In this document: positions 32,240 to 40,110 of the stretch, piece after piece
Position numbering within the stretch: the first letter of the stretch is position 1
How the letters are laid out: each line of letters starts with the position of its first letter
Assembly (NCBI RefSeq): GCF_001544975.2
Contig: NZ_FCOG02000034.1
Location: forward strand, 1 to 64,000
Reading direction: 5' to 3'
DNA length: 64,000 bases
DNA from: Caballeronia arationis
GTDB lineage: Bacteria > Pseudomonadota > Gammaproteobacteria > Burkholderiales > Burkholderiaceae
Made by a program: the position numbers and the translations under genes
The notes under the pieces: model-generated
Seen by the model: only the letters and a program-made list of their open reading frames with translations
Databases searched by the model: none
Told to the model about the DNA's origin: nothing

Positions 32240-32305
32240 AAAAAAAGGATTCAGCGCAAGGGCGCATAGGCGCGGGTTTCCCCGCACCGCTATGCCGTCA
32301 GCGCT
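32240..32305 (-). terminator. Three-part palindromic terminator
   Basis: The minus strand reads AGCGC...GCATAG...CGGG, loop, CCCG...CTATGC...GCGCT (32253-32305), followed by a run of seven T. The middle arm again carries CATAG/CTATG. It touches the stop of the 85-residue membrane protein. Confidence 0.75.
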
Positions 32306-32562
32306 TAGTTCTTCGCTTCGTCCGTCTTCACTTCATCCTTCTTCGCTTCCGGGTTCTTCTCATCCGTTTCGCGGTTCATCATGTAATCCACCCCGCGGTA
32401 GATGCCATAACCCACCGCCCCAGCGACAGCGACGCCAGCGGCGGCGAGGGCCACCTTGGCCACCGTCATTTGGGTCTCAGTCGGTTCCTGAGACGATTGC
32501 GTCTCTGCGTTCTCTGCGGTTTCTTGAGCTGCGTCGAATGCCATCTTCAGAAAGTTCATCAT
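32305..32562 (-). CDS. Small membrane protein with charged tails (85 aa)
   Basis: It starts with two ATGs at 32562/32559, without a clear ribosome-binding site. The N-terminal part is acidic and helical (KMAFDAAQETAENAETQSSQ). Residues ~33-56 are a transmembrane helix (VAKVALAAAGVAVAGAVGYG). The C-terminal tail is highly charged (KNPEAKKDEVKTDEAK). It is preceded by the AT-rich element at 32628-32653 and ends in a strong terminator, so it appears to be a single-gene unit, possibly early. Function unknown. Confidence 0.65.
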   Translation of the reverse strand: MMNFLKMAFDAAQETAENAETQSSQEPTETQMTVAKVALAAAGVAVAGAVGYGIYRGVDYMMNRETDEKNPEAKKDEVKTDEAKN

Positions 32563-32627
32563 GGTGTTGTTTTCTAGTTGGTTAATTGAGAAAGAATCAA
32601 TTCCTTTACTGGTCTTGATTCACGCCA

Positions 32628-32653
32628 GGAATATATGTTTGAGTTTTTTTAGA
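32628..32653 (-). promoter_or_regulatory. AT-rich promoter-like element (copy 2)
   Basis: The minus strand reads TCTAAAAAAACTCAAACATATATTCC. It matches the element at 1160-1183 in the A-run, CTCAA and CATATATTCC parts, and the matching continues to GTG a few bases downstream. It lies ~65 bases ahead of the 85-residue membrane-protein gene. Confidence 0.5.
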
Positions 32654-32663
32654 ATCCCAATAG

Positions 32664-32700
32664 ACGGCATAAAAGCCAGTGCCGAGGCACTGGCTATATG
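32664..32700 (-). promoter_or_regulatory. Hairpin with TTTTATGCCGTC exit
   Basis: The stem GCCAGTG/CACTGGC, extendable to GCCAGTGCC/GGCACTGGC (32675-32694), is flanked by TATATG on one side. On the minus strand it is followed by TTTTATGCCGTC. It lies downstream of the structural gene that ends at 32713. Confidence 0.65.
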
Positions 32701-32712
32701 TCGGTTGGCAAC

Positions 32713-33198
32713 TCAGGACCAGTTGAGTGTGACGGTCACCGGACCTTGGAGATAGAGAAGGGAGTTGATTGAGTCAATCTGGACGGTTGCGGGTTCACCA
32801 TTCAACAGTGTGAGCAACAGGATTTCTTCTGCCACCAGACGGAAGCGGGCAGCGATTGCATCGACCAGCTCATTCGAGGTTAGTGGTCCATGGAGAACCA
32901 CTGTCGGATTCGCCGGAAGGGTTTCTGCCAGCGTCTTGCGCTGATAGATGATCGTCTGGTTGATCCCGTCATTTGAGACATCGTCGACATCGGGACGGAG
33001 ATAAACGATGACCTGCGTGTTGCTGTTTGGCCCATCGACGTTCAGGCCCGGTCCGGTGAATTCGTTTAGGGTTGACCGGTTGAAGGGAACCGGCTCGGCG
33101 CAGGCCCGTAGCTCGGGTATGGTTGGCTGGCCCAGTGCGGGATTGGTCACAAGCTCGAAGATGTTCTCTTCTGCGGTGAGGGAGGGATCGATGTGCAT
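32713..33198 (-). CDS. Virion structural protein, four-member paralogue family
   Basis: The protein has 161 residues. ATG 33198 is chosen because the in-frame Met at 33216 is the TATG of the preceding hairpin-TATG element. Family features: an N-terminal helix (ENIFELVTNPALGQP), then NTQVIVYLRPDVDD, a loop with IIYQRKTLAETLP, a helix TSNELVDAIAARFRLVAEEI, and a final pair of strands (INSLLYLQGPVTVTLNW). The order '..tLv.a...yxR.dla..., ..dLv..in..y.l...l, ..SLlY.G...l.l' is shared with 33293, 35635 and 36107. Probably a small beta-sandwich head or tail decoration; known as uncharacterised structural proteins in jumbo phages. Confidence 0.65.
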   Translation of the reverse strand: MHIDPSLTAEENIFELVTNPALGQPTIPELRACAEPVPFNRSTLNEFTGPGLNVDGPNSNTQVIVYLRPDVDDVSNDGINQTIIYQRKTLAETLPANPTVVLHGPLTSNELVDAIAARFRLVAEEILLLTLLNGEPATVQIDSINSLLYLQGPVTVTLNWS

Positions 33199-33214
33199 GA
33201 TGTTTCTGGCGGGC

Positions 33215-33254
33215 ATAAAAAAGAACCCGGGGGTATCCCTCCGGGTTCTTTTTC
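33215..33254 (-). promoter_or_regulatory. Bidirectional hairpin with TTTTTTATGCCCGCC exit
   Basis: A perfect ten-bp stem (AAGAACCCGG/CCGGGTTCTT, 33221-33230 with 33241-33250) has T-runs on both strands. On the minus strand the T-run flows into TATGCCCGCC, 18 bases ahead of the 32713-33198 start. Confidence 0.75.
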
Positions 33255-33292
33255 ATTTACTTCAGGGCTAACTTGCGCGCTCGGCGCAGAGG

Positions 33293-33973
33293 TTAGTTGG
33301 TAGCAGCGACGTTCGGTTCGGTCGACGACGGAGCAGCGTCAGCCGGTGCGTCAGCAGCCGGAACTGCATCGGTCGACGCATCCGCTTGTGCGGGTGCGGC
33401 CTGTGCAGCAACGTCAGCTCCTTCGAAGCCACCGAGCGCGCTGTTGTCGACGAGCGAGGAGATCGACGGCGTCACGGGTGCAACCGGTGCCGGATCCACT
33501 GCGGGCTCCGGGGCCGGTGCCGGTGCCGGGGCCGGCCACGTCAGCGCGACGACGATCGTGCTCGGTGCATAAACCACCGACGACGAAGCGGCGACGACCG
33601 TCACCGAGGATGCAGCGCCGGCGACAACTGCGTCGCCGTCGATGAGCGACAGTTCGCTTGCGAGCAGGCCGTACGAAGCAGCCACGCCAGCGACCAGATC
33701 AGCAGCTTGCGCATCCGCAGCCGGTGCGAGCGAGAAGGTCGAGACGCCAGCAGCGTCAGCGAGGGCGACGCGCTTGTAGGTGAAGACTTGCGTGTCGGCG
33801 TAGCCGCCAGCTGCAACGACGACCGAGCTGTTGACGCCGTCGGCACCAGCGTCAATGGCTGCAACCGACTGAACCTTCAGCGCGTCTTCGGTGATGACCG
33901 AGAACTTCGGATTCGAGGCGACGATGAGTGCGAGCAGGTTGCCGACTGCACTCAAAGAGGCGGAGATACGCAT
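33293..33973 (-). CDS. Virion structural protein with Pro/Ala linker and SALGGF motif
   Basis: The protein has 226 residues, with AAGGA seven bases before ATG 33973. Residues 1-150 follow the four-member family: an N-terminal helix (SAVGNLLALIVASNPKFS), ADTQVFTYKRVALADA, ADLVAGVAASYGLLASELSL, and SSVVYAPSTIVVALTWP. A Pro/Ala repeat (~152-168) follows, then SSLVDNSALGGFEGAD, the tag shared with two small proteins at 29966-30471, and an Ala/Asp-rich tail. The added C-terminal tag suggests recruitment by, or cleavage by, a common partner. Virion location is inferred from the family. Confidence 0.65.
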   Translation of the reverse strand: MRISASLSAVGNLLALIVASNPKFSVITEDALKVQSVAAIDAGADGVNSSVVVAAGGYADTQVFTYKRVALADAAGVSTFSLAPAADAQAADLVAGVAASYGLLASELSLIDGDAVVAGAASSVTVVAASSSVVYAPSTIVVALTWPAPAPAPAPEPAVDPAPVAPVTPSISSLVDNSALGGFEGADVAAQAAPAQADASTDAVPAADAPADAAPSSTEPNVAATN

Positions 33974-34368
33974 GGGTGATCCTTGTGGAGCGAGATGGTA
34001 AGAGGTGTACCGGGGCGATACGCTTGAGCAGAGGCTAACGCGCGCTCATAGAATGCTGACGCACCACTTTTTACTGCGACTGTTGTAACGGCTCGTTGAA
34101 ATGGACAAGTTCCGTTAGCCAACAGGAGGACAGCGCAGCTCGTTGGCGAAGAAGTTTCCGAGCAGACGTCACCGCAATGGTCTATAAAAATATATCTGCC
34201 GTGTGAGCTTCACTACTTGTCGTCGCTTTCACGGAGAAGCGCGTTTCCACTCCAGGCTTTCTGCTCCTATCAGCACCTCTCCTGATCGTGACGGTCTCGC
34301 GCGTTTTGAATCCCTCCGGTCGGATTCTTTTGCGACCACGCGACAAGAGCAACAAAAGGAGCACCGTG
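33974..34368 (+). other. Intergenic region between the structural block and the beta-propeller gene
   Basis: About 395 bases without a credible gene. It serves as divergent leader for the minus-strand gene at 33973 and the plus-strand gene at 34369. The plus strand has an AT-rich core TATAAAAATATAT (34183-34195) about 180 bases ahead of the start codon, the best promoter candidate. The remainder is GC-poorer than the surroundings. Confidence 0.4.
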
Positions 34369-35613
34369 ATGAAAAGCCCGCAAAGCTGGTTCATGCTCGC
34401 TCACATCTTCCCGTCCGGATCTCGAAGCGCAGCACATCGCCTCGCTTGTCGGCGACTCCTCCGGAGTTGTCTGTGGCTACTCGGTGTCTTCGCGCTGGCT
34501 GGGGGACTTGCCCAGGCCGCGGTGATCAAAGAGGGCGACATTCTGGTCACCGACCCGAATGTCGACGCGCTGATTAAGGTGGACCCCGAGACTGGCGCAC
34601 GCACTGTGGTCAGCGATTTCGGCGACCCTTCGCAGGGACCCGGAAACGGAGGATTTCCTTTCGGCGCCCTCGGGGGCATTGCCGTCACGGGAGGGCAAAT
34701 ATTCGTCACCGATTTCTTCGTTGGCATCTTCGCCGTCGACCCCCGCACCGGAAAGCGAACTCTGGTGACCGACATCACTAAGGGTGCAATTCACGGATTT
34801 CTCTGGTATGGCATGGGCGCAGAGGTCGGCGGGAGCGTCGTAGTACCCCTCGCGACGACTTCGCTGCCGACCTATGTAGTTCGCGTCGACACGCGCTCCG
34901 ACCATCGCGTCCTCGTCACGGATTTCTCAAATTTGACACAGGGAGCTGCGATAACCTGTTGCTATATTCAGGATCTCACGGTGGGGCCCCTCGGCGGGAT
35001 CTTCGTCGCCACGGAAAACAACGCAGGTGGGGCATCAGGGATCTATCGGATCAACCCGATAACAGGGAAAAGAACGCTTGTGAGCGATTTCACCAACGGG
35101 GCTCAGGGTACCGACGTTGCTGACTTCCAGTTCGGAACCGGCATTGCCATTGAGAGCTCCGGCCAAATTCTGGTTAATTCGACTCCGAATTTTGGCACAG
35201 TCACTAGGACTCTACTTTTTCGGATTAACCCGATAACAGGTAAGCGTACCGTGCTCAGCGATTTTGATGACGCCAAGCAAGGACCGCTGGGGTTCGGCCT
35301 TAACGGCCTCGCCGTGGAGAAGTCCGGAAGGCTAGTCGTCGGTACCGGCAACGCAACGATTCAGGAGCTAGCGGGAACGTTAGTCTTCCGGGTGAACCAG
35401 TTGACTGGACAGCGGTCTCTGCTGAGTGATGGAAAAAATCGAACGCAAGGGGTACTGCTCAAAGGGATTGCTAACATTGCGGTTGTACCGGGAGATCACG
35501 ACGATCACGATGGTCACAGCAATCATGACGATCAAGGTCATCGCGATGGCCCGGGATCCAATTCAAAGCCGACCGGGGATTCACTCGTAAGTCCATTTGG
35601 CGTGGTCAAGTGA
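34369..35613 (+). CDS. Exported beta-propeller protein with His/Asp-rich tail
   Basis: The protein has 414 residues. ATG 34369 has AAGGAG seven bases upstream. Residues 1-50 form a signal peptide (LLRSCLWLLGVFALAGG, cleavage near AQA|AV). The mature part has at least six blades with the core DP.TG.RT.VSDF....QG, for example VDPETGARTVVSDFGDPSQG, VDPRTGKRTLVTD, INPITGKRTLVSDF and INPITGKRTVLSDF, each preceded by a GGI-V-T or ILVT strand. The C-terminal 50 residues include a His/Asp cluster (DHDDHDGHSNHDDQGHRD) that could bind metal. It is typical of secreted bacterial proteins, not of virions. It stands alone on the plus strand inside a minus-strand structural block, so it is probably acquired. 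Confidence 0.78.
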   Translation: MKSPQSWFMLAHIFPSGSRSAAHRLACRRLLRSCLWLLGVFALAGGLAQAAVIKEGDILVTDPNVDALIKVDPETGARTVVSDFGDPSQGPGNGGFPFGALGGIAVTGGQIFVTDFFVGIFAVDPRTGKRTLVTDITKGAIHGFLWYGMGAEVGGSVVVPLATTSLPTYVVRVDTRSDHRVLVTDFSNLTQGAAITCCYIQDLTVGPLGGIFVATENNAGGASGIYRINPITGKRTLVSDFTNGAQGTDVADFQFGTGIAIESSGQILVNSTPNFGTVTRTLLFRINPITGKRTVLSDFDDAKQGPLGFGLNGLAVEKSGRLVVGTGNATIQELAGTLVFRVNQLTGQRSLLSDGKNRTQGVLLKGIANIAVVPGDHDDHDGHSNHDDQGHRDGPGSNSKPTGDSLVSPFGVVK

Positions 35614-35634
35614 TCTGTTGAGTCATGCCACACC

Positions 35635-36102
35635 TCAATTCGCCATTGACAGCGCGACAGAGCCTCGCCAAAGCAAGGAGTCCGGTGCCATAGTGAGCGT
35701 GAACGGTACAGCTTGATCGGCGACAGGAATCGGCAGATCGCCGTCGACGATGTCCGCTTGCGTGAGATTCAACGAGAGCCGCTGGTTGATCATTCCGACG
35801 ATGTCCGAGACGGTGAGTGCCTGACTGCGAGAGAAGAGTGTCGACCGTGTGCCGGGCACTGTGCTGATGTCGATCCGGTCGTAGCGGAAGTACTCCTGTC
35901 CCTCGAAGCTCGCGCCCTGAAGCGCTGCCACAAAGACGAGCGTGTTCTTGCCACTCGGGTCATCATCCGGCAGCTCAGCGACCTGACCGAATCGAATCTG
36001 ATCGCCGGTCACTGTCGTACCGTTGTCAAAGTTGATCTGGGCGAGCATCACGCTCGCCGCTGGCTGGGTGAAGTCCAGCACGAGGGAGGGCGTGCTCATC
36101 AT
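35635..36102 (-). CDS. Virion structural protein, paralogue family
   Basis: The protein has 155 residues (two Met at 36102/36099). It begins SLVLDFTQPAAS, then a helix-strand unit, NTLVFVAALQGASFEGQEYF, FRYDRIDISTVP, a helix region TVSDIVGMINQRLSLNLTQA and SLLWRGSVALSMAN. The LDFT start and the 'yRiDis' and 'SLlw.GsvaLs' patterns link it to 36107-36664, and the overall order links it to 32713 and 33293. It converges on the plus-strand beta-propeller gene with a 21-base gap. Confidence 0.65.
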   Translation of the reverse strand: MMSTPSLVLDFTQPAASVMLAQINFDNGTTVTGDQIRFGQVAELPDDDPSGKNTLVFVAALQGASFEGQEYFRYDRIDISTVPGTRSTLFSRSQALTVSDIVGMINQRLSLNLTQADIVDGDLPIPVADQAVPFTLTMAPDSLLWRGSVALSMAN

Positions 36103-36106
36103 TTAC

Positions 36107-36664
36107 CTACGCGTGAACTAGGCCAGTCGATGCAACGGCGATCGTCGCTGCCAGATCCTTCGCCGTGGTTGTCAGGGTGAGAATTGCGCTGCCGGTATAG
36201 ACCAGCGACGCCGGGTCGGCGGTCAGCACGAAATTGATGCTCGGCTTTTTCGCTGTCGGCTGCGGCAAGGTGATGTCGATGAAGTCACCCGCTACGGCAC
36301 GAGCCCCATTGGACGGATCGGCGACAATCGGACTCACGAGCTTGATGCCAAGCGCGGTATTGATCTGGTCGATCAGATCGCTCAGTGTTACTGCACTTCC
36401 CACCGCATACGTGCTGTTGCTCACGTTGAAAAGCGATGCGAGATCGATACGGTTATACGGATACGTCATCGGGCCAGTGAAACCCTGACCCAGCACCGGC
36501 GTGATTTCGACGACCGTGTTGTACGAGGCCTTGGTTGTCGGATCGATGTTTTTCCACGGCGCACTGAAACTCACCATCGCGGTCGTCATGGCTGCGGCAG
36601 GATTGTCCGCATTGATCTGATCGACCAAAACTTCCGGGCCGGCTTTCGTGAAATCCAAAGACAT
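36107..36664 (-). CDS. Virion structural protein, paralogue family
   Basis: The protein has 185 residues, with AGGAG before ATG 36664. It starts LDFTKAGPEVLVDQINADNP, then VSFSAPW, YNTVVEITPVLGQGFTG, YPYNRIDLASLFN, TLSDLIDQINTALGIKL and a strand pair ending SLVYTGSAILTLTT. It is the most complete and regular member of the four-protein family, with the 'yNRiDLa' centre and the 'dLi..iN..lgi.l' helix. It starts 12 bases after the large structural protein at 36677-38056, so it belongs to the same transcript. Confidence 0.67.
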   Translation of the reverse strand: MSLDFTKAGPEVLVDQINADNPAAAMTTAMVSFSAPWKNIDPTTKASYNTVVEITPVLGQGFTGPMTYPYNRIDLASLFNVSNSTYAVGSAVTLSDLIDQINTALGIKLVSPIVADPSNGARAVAGDFIDITLPQPTAKKPSINFVLTADPASLVYTGSAILTLTTTAKDLAATIAVASTGLVHA

Positions 36665-36676
36665 GAAAAGCTCCTA

Positions 36677-38056
36677 TCAGGGCGTGCTGGTCGGTTGATT
36701 CGAAAGGTCCTGCGGCTGAACGAAGATGTTCAGCACGCTATTCGTTACATGGCGCGTCGCCGTCATGCCCTTACCCTGCATGTGGGTGTAGTGGTGAGCA
36801 CTGACGACAACGCCCGTGAGTGTTTTGATCTGGTCCGTATCCAGATAGAGCACCTGGCACGGCAGTCCGGGCGTGATCAAATCCGGGTTCGAGTTCTGCC
36901 ATTCCAGCGAGATCGTCGAACCCATCGCGCGCGACAGATGCGAATACTGCTCGAGCGAGTTGGACGTGATGGGTTGCGGTGCAAGTTGAACGTTGTTGTT
37001 GCCGTTCGGACGCTTGGTCGCGATGAACTCGTTGGCGTTCCCACCGCGCGAGGCGAGTGCGGTGTTCATCAGCAGCTTGACGAAGCCACCCATGAACTTG
37101 GACGCATCGGTGAAGCGAATGCCGTTGCCGTGGTTCAACTGTTGATGGTTGCTCGGATCACGGAACTTCGCGTGACCTGTCGCCAGTACCACCAAGTTCC
37201 CGGCCGACTGACGGTAGGTCCGCTCGATGTGGGGGAACTTGTTCTTCGGAATGTTGATCAACGTGAGCGTAGAGGGTTCGCTATAGAAGCGCGTCGTGTC
37301 GAGCGCAGGGTAGACGTACCACTGATTCCCCTGAACGTAGTAGCCCATCGACGAGTTGTACACGCCCCCACAATGCTTCTGGATATACTGCGGCACGTCC
37401 ATCAGTCGAGTACCGTGCGGAATCACGATGTGTTCGCGCGGCTTGGGGTTGGCTGACTTGACCATCGTCACGCCCTGGACCTGTCGCTGGCCGTTGACCT
37501 TCGTCTGCTGTGACGCCCACGTGAGGATGGTCTTGATCGCGTCGTCCACCGTCGTGTTGCGGAAGATCTGACCGACCGACATCATCCGCATCTGCTCCAC
37601 GCCCTTGTTCACACACTGGAAGTGAACCGTCGCAATGTCGGTCAGGTCCAGGTTCATCCGGCTTGGCGAGTTGAATCCATTCTGCTCGAGCAGCGGCGAA
37701 CCTTTGTCAATGAGCGTCCCGGTGAAGAGTTCCGACTTGATGACGCTTTGCTGGTCCGTGGTGTCGCCCATTTCCTTCAAAGGCGTGTAGGTCAACATCA
37801 CGTCGATGGCGTTCTTGTAGGGATACACTTCATGCGCATACACACCCATCGGAATCTGCATCTCGACGATGAGCTCGTCCGAGTAGGAGTCCAGGTAGTT
37901 GCGCACCAAATCGATGCTCGTGACCTTCAGCGGCTGGACGTACATGCCCGTGGTCAAGACGAGCAGATCCGCCCGCACTGTGAAGTGCACCGGCTTTGCC
38001 CCGTCATTGACGACCTGCTCGACCTCCATCATCAGGGCCGATTGTTCGAGTTCCAT
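36677..38056 (-). CDS. Large virion structural protein, possible baseplate hub
   Basis: The protein has 459 residues, with GAGGG before ATG 38056. The first ~200 residues are beta-rich (HFTVRADLLVLTTGMYVQPL, LIVEMQIPMGVYAHEVYPYK). The middle has VDDAIKTILTWASQQTKV and GVYNSSMGYYVQGNQWYVYP, the latter like the structural strand-turn of phage baseplate hub proteins that contact the tail tube. The C-terminal ~120 residues form further strands (LTGVVVSAHHYTHMQGKG). The location in a block of large tail proteins supports a hub or baseplate role, but without structure comparison this stays a hypothesis. Confidence 0.55.
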   Translation of the reverse strand: MELEQSALMMEVEQVVNDGAKPVHFTVRADLLVLTTGMYVQPLKVTSIDLVRNYLDSYSDELIVEMQIPMGVYAHEVYPYKNAIDVMLTYTPLKEMGDTTDQQSVIKSELFTGTLIDKGSPLLEQNGFNSPSRMNLDLTDIATVHFQCVNKGVEQMRMMSVGQIFRNTTVDDAIKTILTWASQQTKVNGQRQVQGVTMVKSANPKPREHIVIPHGTRLMDVPQYIQKHCGGVYNSSMGYYVQGNQWYVYPALDTTRFYSEPSTLTLINIPKNKFPHIERTYRQSAGNLVVLATGHAKFRDPSNHQQLNHGNGIRFTDASKFMGGFVKLLMNTALASRGGNANEFIATKRPNGNNNVQLAPQPITSNSLEQYSHLSRAMGSTISLEWQNSNPDLITPGLPCQVLYLDTDQIKTLTGVVVSAHHYTHMQGKGMTATRHVTNSVLNIFVQPQDLSNQPTSTP

Positions 38057-38065
38057 GGGACCCTC

Positions 38066-38734
38066 TTATTTCCAGCGAATATTTGCAGGTCCGTTGAGCC
38101 GACCCCGTGTGAAGGCGTCGGCCATGCTGACGCGCTCGGGATATGTCTTCCCTTCCGGCTCTTGCGAGACTTCCGCATTGATGGTGGTGACTTGGGGCGC
38201 CACCGGCTTGAGGAGCTGACCGCGCGGCACCCGCATCGCGCCCGAGAGCTTCCGGTGCAGGATCGACTCCACGTAATCCTCCGGGAATTGATACTTGGCG
38301 TGGCGATAGACGGTGTTCGCGAACTTGTCGAGCTTCACGAGTTCGTCGATCGGTGCATTGCGGATGTTCAGGTCGTACTCCAGCTTGTTCTTCCACACAT
38401 TCAGGTGATCCGTGATCAATTCATAGATCGTCTTGGTGTCTTTCTGATCGACCACCCCAATGGTCACACCCGCTTCCCAATACTCCACCATCTGCGCAAT
38501 CGTCAACGCGCGGTCCACGCGCTCGTTCTGCATCTGCTTGTCGAAATCCGGATCTCCCGAGGTCGGTGTGCCGTACTCGCGCATCGCCTCGATCGACACC
38601 GTTTGAATCGCTTGCACCCGACAAAGAAAGAGCTTGTGAAAGAGGTACCAGGCCGGATCGCGTTGCTCGGGCGGCAACCACGTAGTGGCCGTGGGTCTTT
38701 GCACCGGCGTGGCGCGCGGCACTCGCTGTTTCAT
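38066..38734 (-). CDS. Virion structural/assembly protein
   Basis: The protein has 222 residues, with AAGGAG before ATG 38734. It is mostly helical: DPAWYLFHKLFLCRVQAIQT, VDRALTIAQMVEYWEAGVTI, KTIYELITDHLNVWKNKLEY, and DELVKLDKFANTVYRHAKYQ. The C-terminus is basic and Pro-rich. It sits ten bases before the 36677-38056 gene and 23 bases after 38758-40110. Most likely a tail or baseplate component; no family name can be given. Confidence 0.6.
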   Translation of the reverse strand: MKQRVPRATPVQRPTATTWLPPEQRDPAWYLFHKLFLCRVQAIQTVSIEAMREYGTPTSGDPDFDKQMQNERVDRALTIAQMVEYWEAGVTIGVVDQKDTKTIYELITDHLNVWKNKLEYDLNIRNAPIDELVKLDKFANTVYRHAKYQFPEDYVESILHRKLSGAMRVPRGQLLKPVAPQVTTINAEVSQEPEGKTYPERVSMADAFTRGRLNGPANIRWK

Positions 38735-38757
38735 GTCGGAACTCCTTGTTCAGATTG

Positions 38758-40110
38758 TTAGGTTCGCCGAATCGCTGCACGGATAAGCATCAGCACAATC
38801 GGCGTGTAATAAAGACGCTCCAGCCCGCCCCATCCGTGATACGTGTCACAGAAGGCGAGGAGCAGATCCTTGTTGATGGCGCGATCTTCGAGGTAGTCGC
38901 GGACAGCCAGCTCGAGCTTCGACTGACCGGGCTGGTTGTTGTAGAACGCCTGCGAGAACACGTAGTGATCGTCGATCAGCACGGGGTTAATCAACGGAGC
39001 GCTGGCGTATGGCAAACCGGCGAGCGCGGTGTTCTCGATCAGATCTTCCAGACAGCCGTTACGCGACGGCACGGACTGCAGACTTGCCTCGGTGATCGGC
39101 GTAATGCCATCGAACTCCTGGTCTACTGTCAGCTCAACGTCGCGCGGATAGACCACGAGGTTGATGCCGCTCCAGCGAATGCCATTGAGCATCGGGTTGC
39201 GGGTGAAGCGGCTGACCCACACGAGCCCGGCTCGCTTATTGGCGAACTTGAGCATTTGCGGATCTTTCTGCAACAGCACGTTCCAGAGCTGAGTGCAACT
39301 CATCGACGGATCGTCGTCGCAATCGAGTTGCCGCATACGAAGCAGCTCCGGCGTATCCGTGCTCTCGAACATCTCCGTGAGCGCGCGCACAAGCCAAGCA
39401 TCGTAGGTCGGGTAGGGCTGACCCGGTGCGATGATCGTCATGAACTCTTTGCTCATGAACTGCTTGGTGTACGTCGCAAGCATGGATTCGTAGCGGCTAT
39501 GCAGCTTCGCAATCTGCTGCCACTCGTCCTTCTCCACCAGCGGGTTCTGTCCGGCCTGCAGATAGTCGCGCACGAACTCCAGGGTCTGGACGGACTTCGT
39601 TTCCAGATCCAGCAATCGTTCGGGTTCTGCGTAGTCGACCATCTCGTACTCGATCGCGAAGACCGAGTCCTTGTAGAACGACTTGCGCTCGCTCGACGTC
39701 ACCGTGAAGATGCCCATCCGGCCGTCATCGACCTGAGCGATGAACATGTCACCCTGGTTCGGGATCAGCACCGGATACACGTTGGCGCCGCCCTTATACG
39801 ACATCTTCTTGCTGGCTGCGTCCTGCGATGCGGTGAGCGACTGCGTGACCTTCAACTCCATCTTGCGGATACGACGATACTGCTGAAATTGCGCTGGCTT
39901 GTTGACTGCCTGACCCGCAATACCGTTGTCCTGATCCAAGACCTGGCTGTAGTAGTCGACGGTCCAGCTGCTACCCTCGACATGCGTGAGCAGGTCGGTG
40001 GTCGGGACATAGCGTGTGTCGATTACGATGCCCTTGTACTTCGGATCCGTCACGCGGATCTTGTCGCGATGCGGAAGCGGCGGCGTCGTAGCCTTATCGA
40101 CGAGCGGCAT
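38758..40110 (-). CDS. Virion structural protein (tail/baseplate)
   Basis: The protein has 450 residues. ATG 40110 has GGAG upstream; the frame remains open to 40179 only as overlap with the next gene. Residues 1-150 are beta-rich (DKIRVTDPKYKGIVIDTRYV, VYPVLIPNQGDMFIAQVDDG, MGIFTVTSSERKSFYKDSVF). Residues 180-330 are helical, with EFVRDYLQAGQNPLVEKDEW. The C-terminal part has RLYYTPIVLMLIRAAIRRT. It overlaps the upstream 511-residue gene by 17 bases. Conserved in type among phiKZ-like structural proteins; precise role unknown. Confidence 0.62.
   Translation of the reverse strand: MPLVDKATTPPLPHRDKIRVTDPKYKGIVIDTRYVPTTDLLTHVEGSSWTVDYYSQVLDQDNGIAGQAVNKPAQFQQYRRIRKMELKVTQSLTASQDAASKKMSYKGGANVYPVLIPNQGDMFIAQVDDGRMGIFTVTSSERKSFYKDSVFAIEYEMVDYAEPERLLDLETKSVQTLEFVRDYLQAGQNPLVEKDEWQQIAKLHSRYESMLATYTKQFMSKEFMTIIAPGQPYPTYDAWLVRALTEMFESTDTPELLRMRQLDCDDDPSMSCTQLWNVLLQKDPQMLKFANKRAGLVWVSRFTRNPMLNGIRWSGINLVVYPRDVELTVDQEFDGITPITEASLQSVPSRNGCLEDLIENTALAGLPYASAPLINPVLIDDHYVFSQAFYNNQPGQSKLELAVRDYLEDRAINKDLLLAFCDTYHGWGGLERLYYTPIVLMLIRAAIRRT

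Noticed and set aside
33198-33216. Upstream Met (MPARNI...) as start of the structural gene, and similarly MPSKH... at 26076
   Set aside because: Both Met codons are the ATG of the recurrent TATGCC(C/G) element, fused to a terminator T-run, so they are more likely promoter than start codon.
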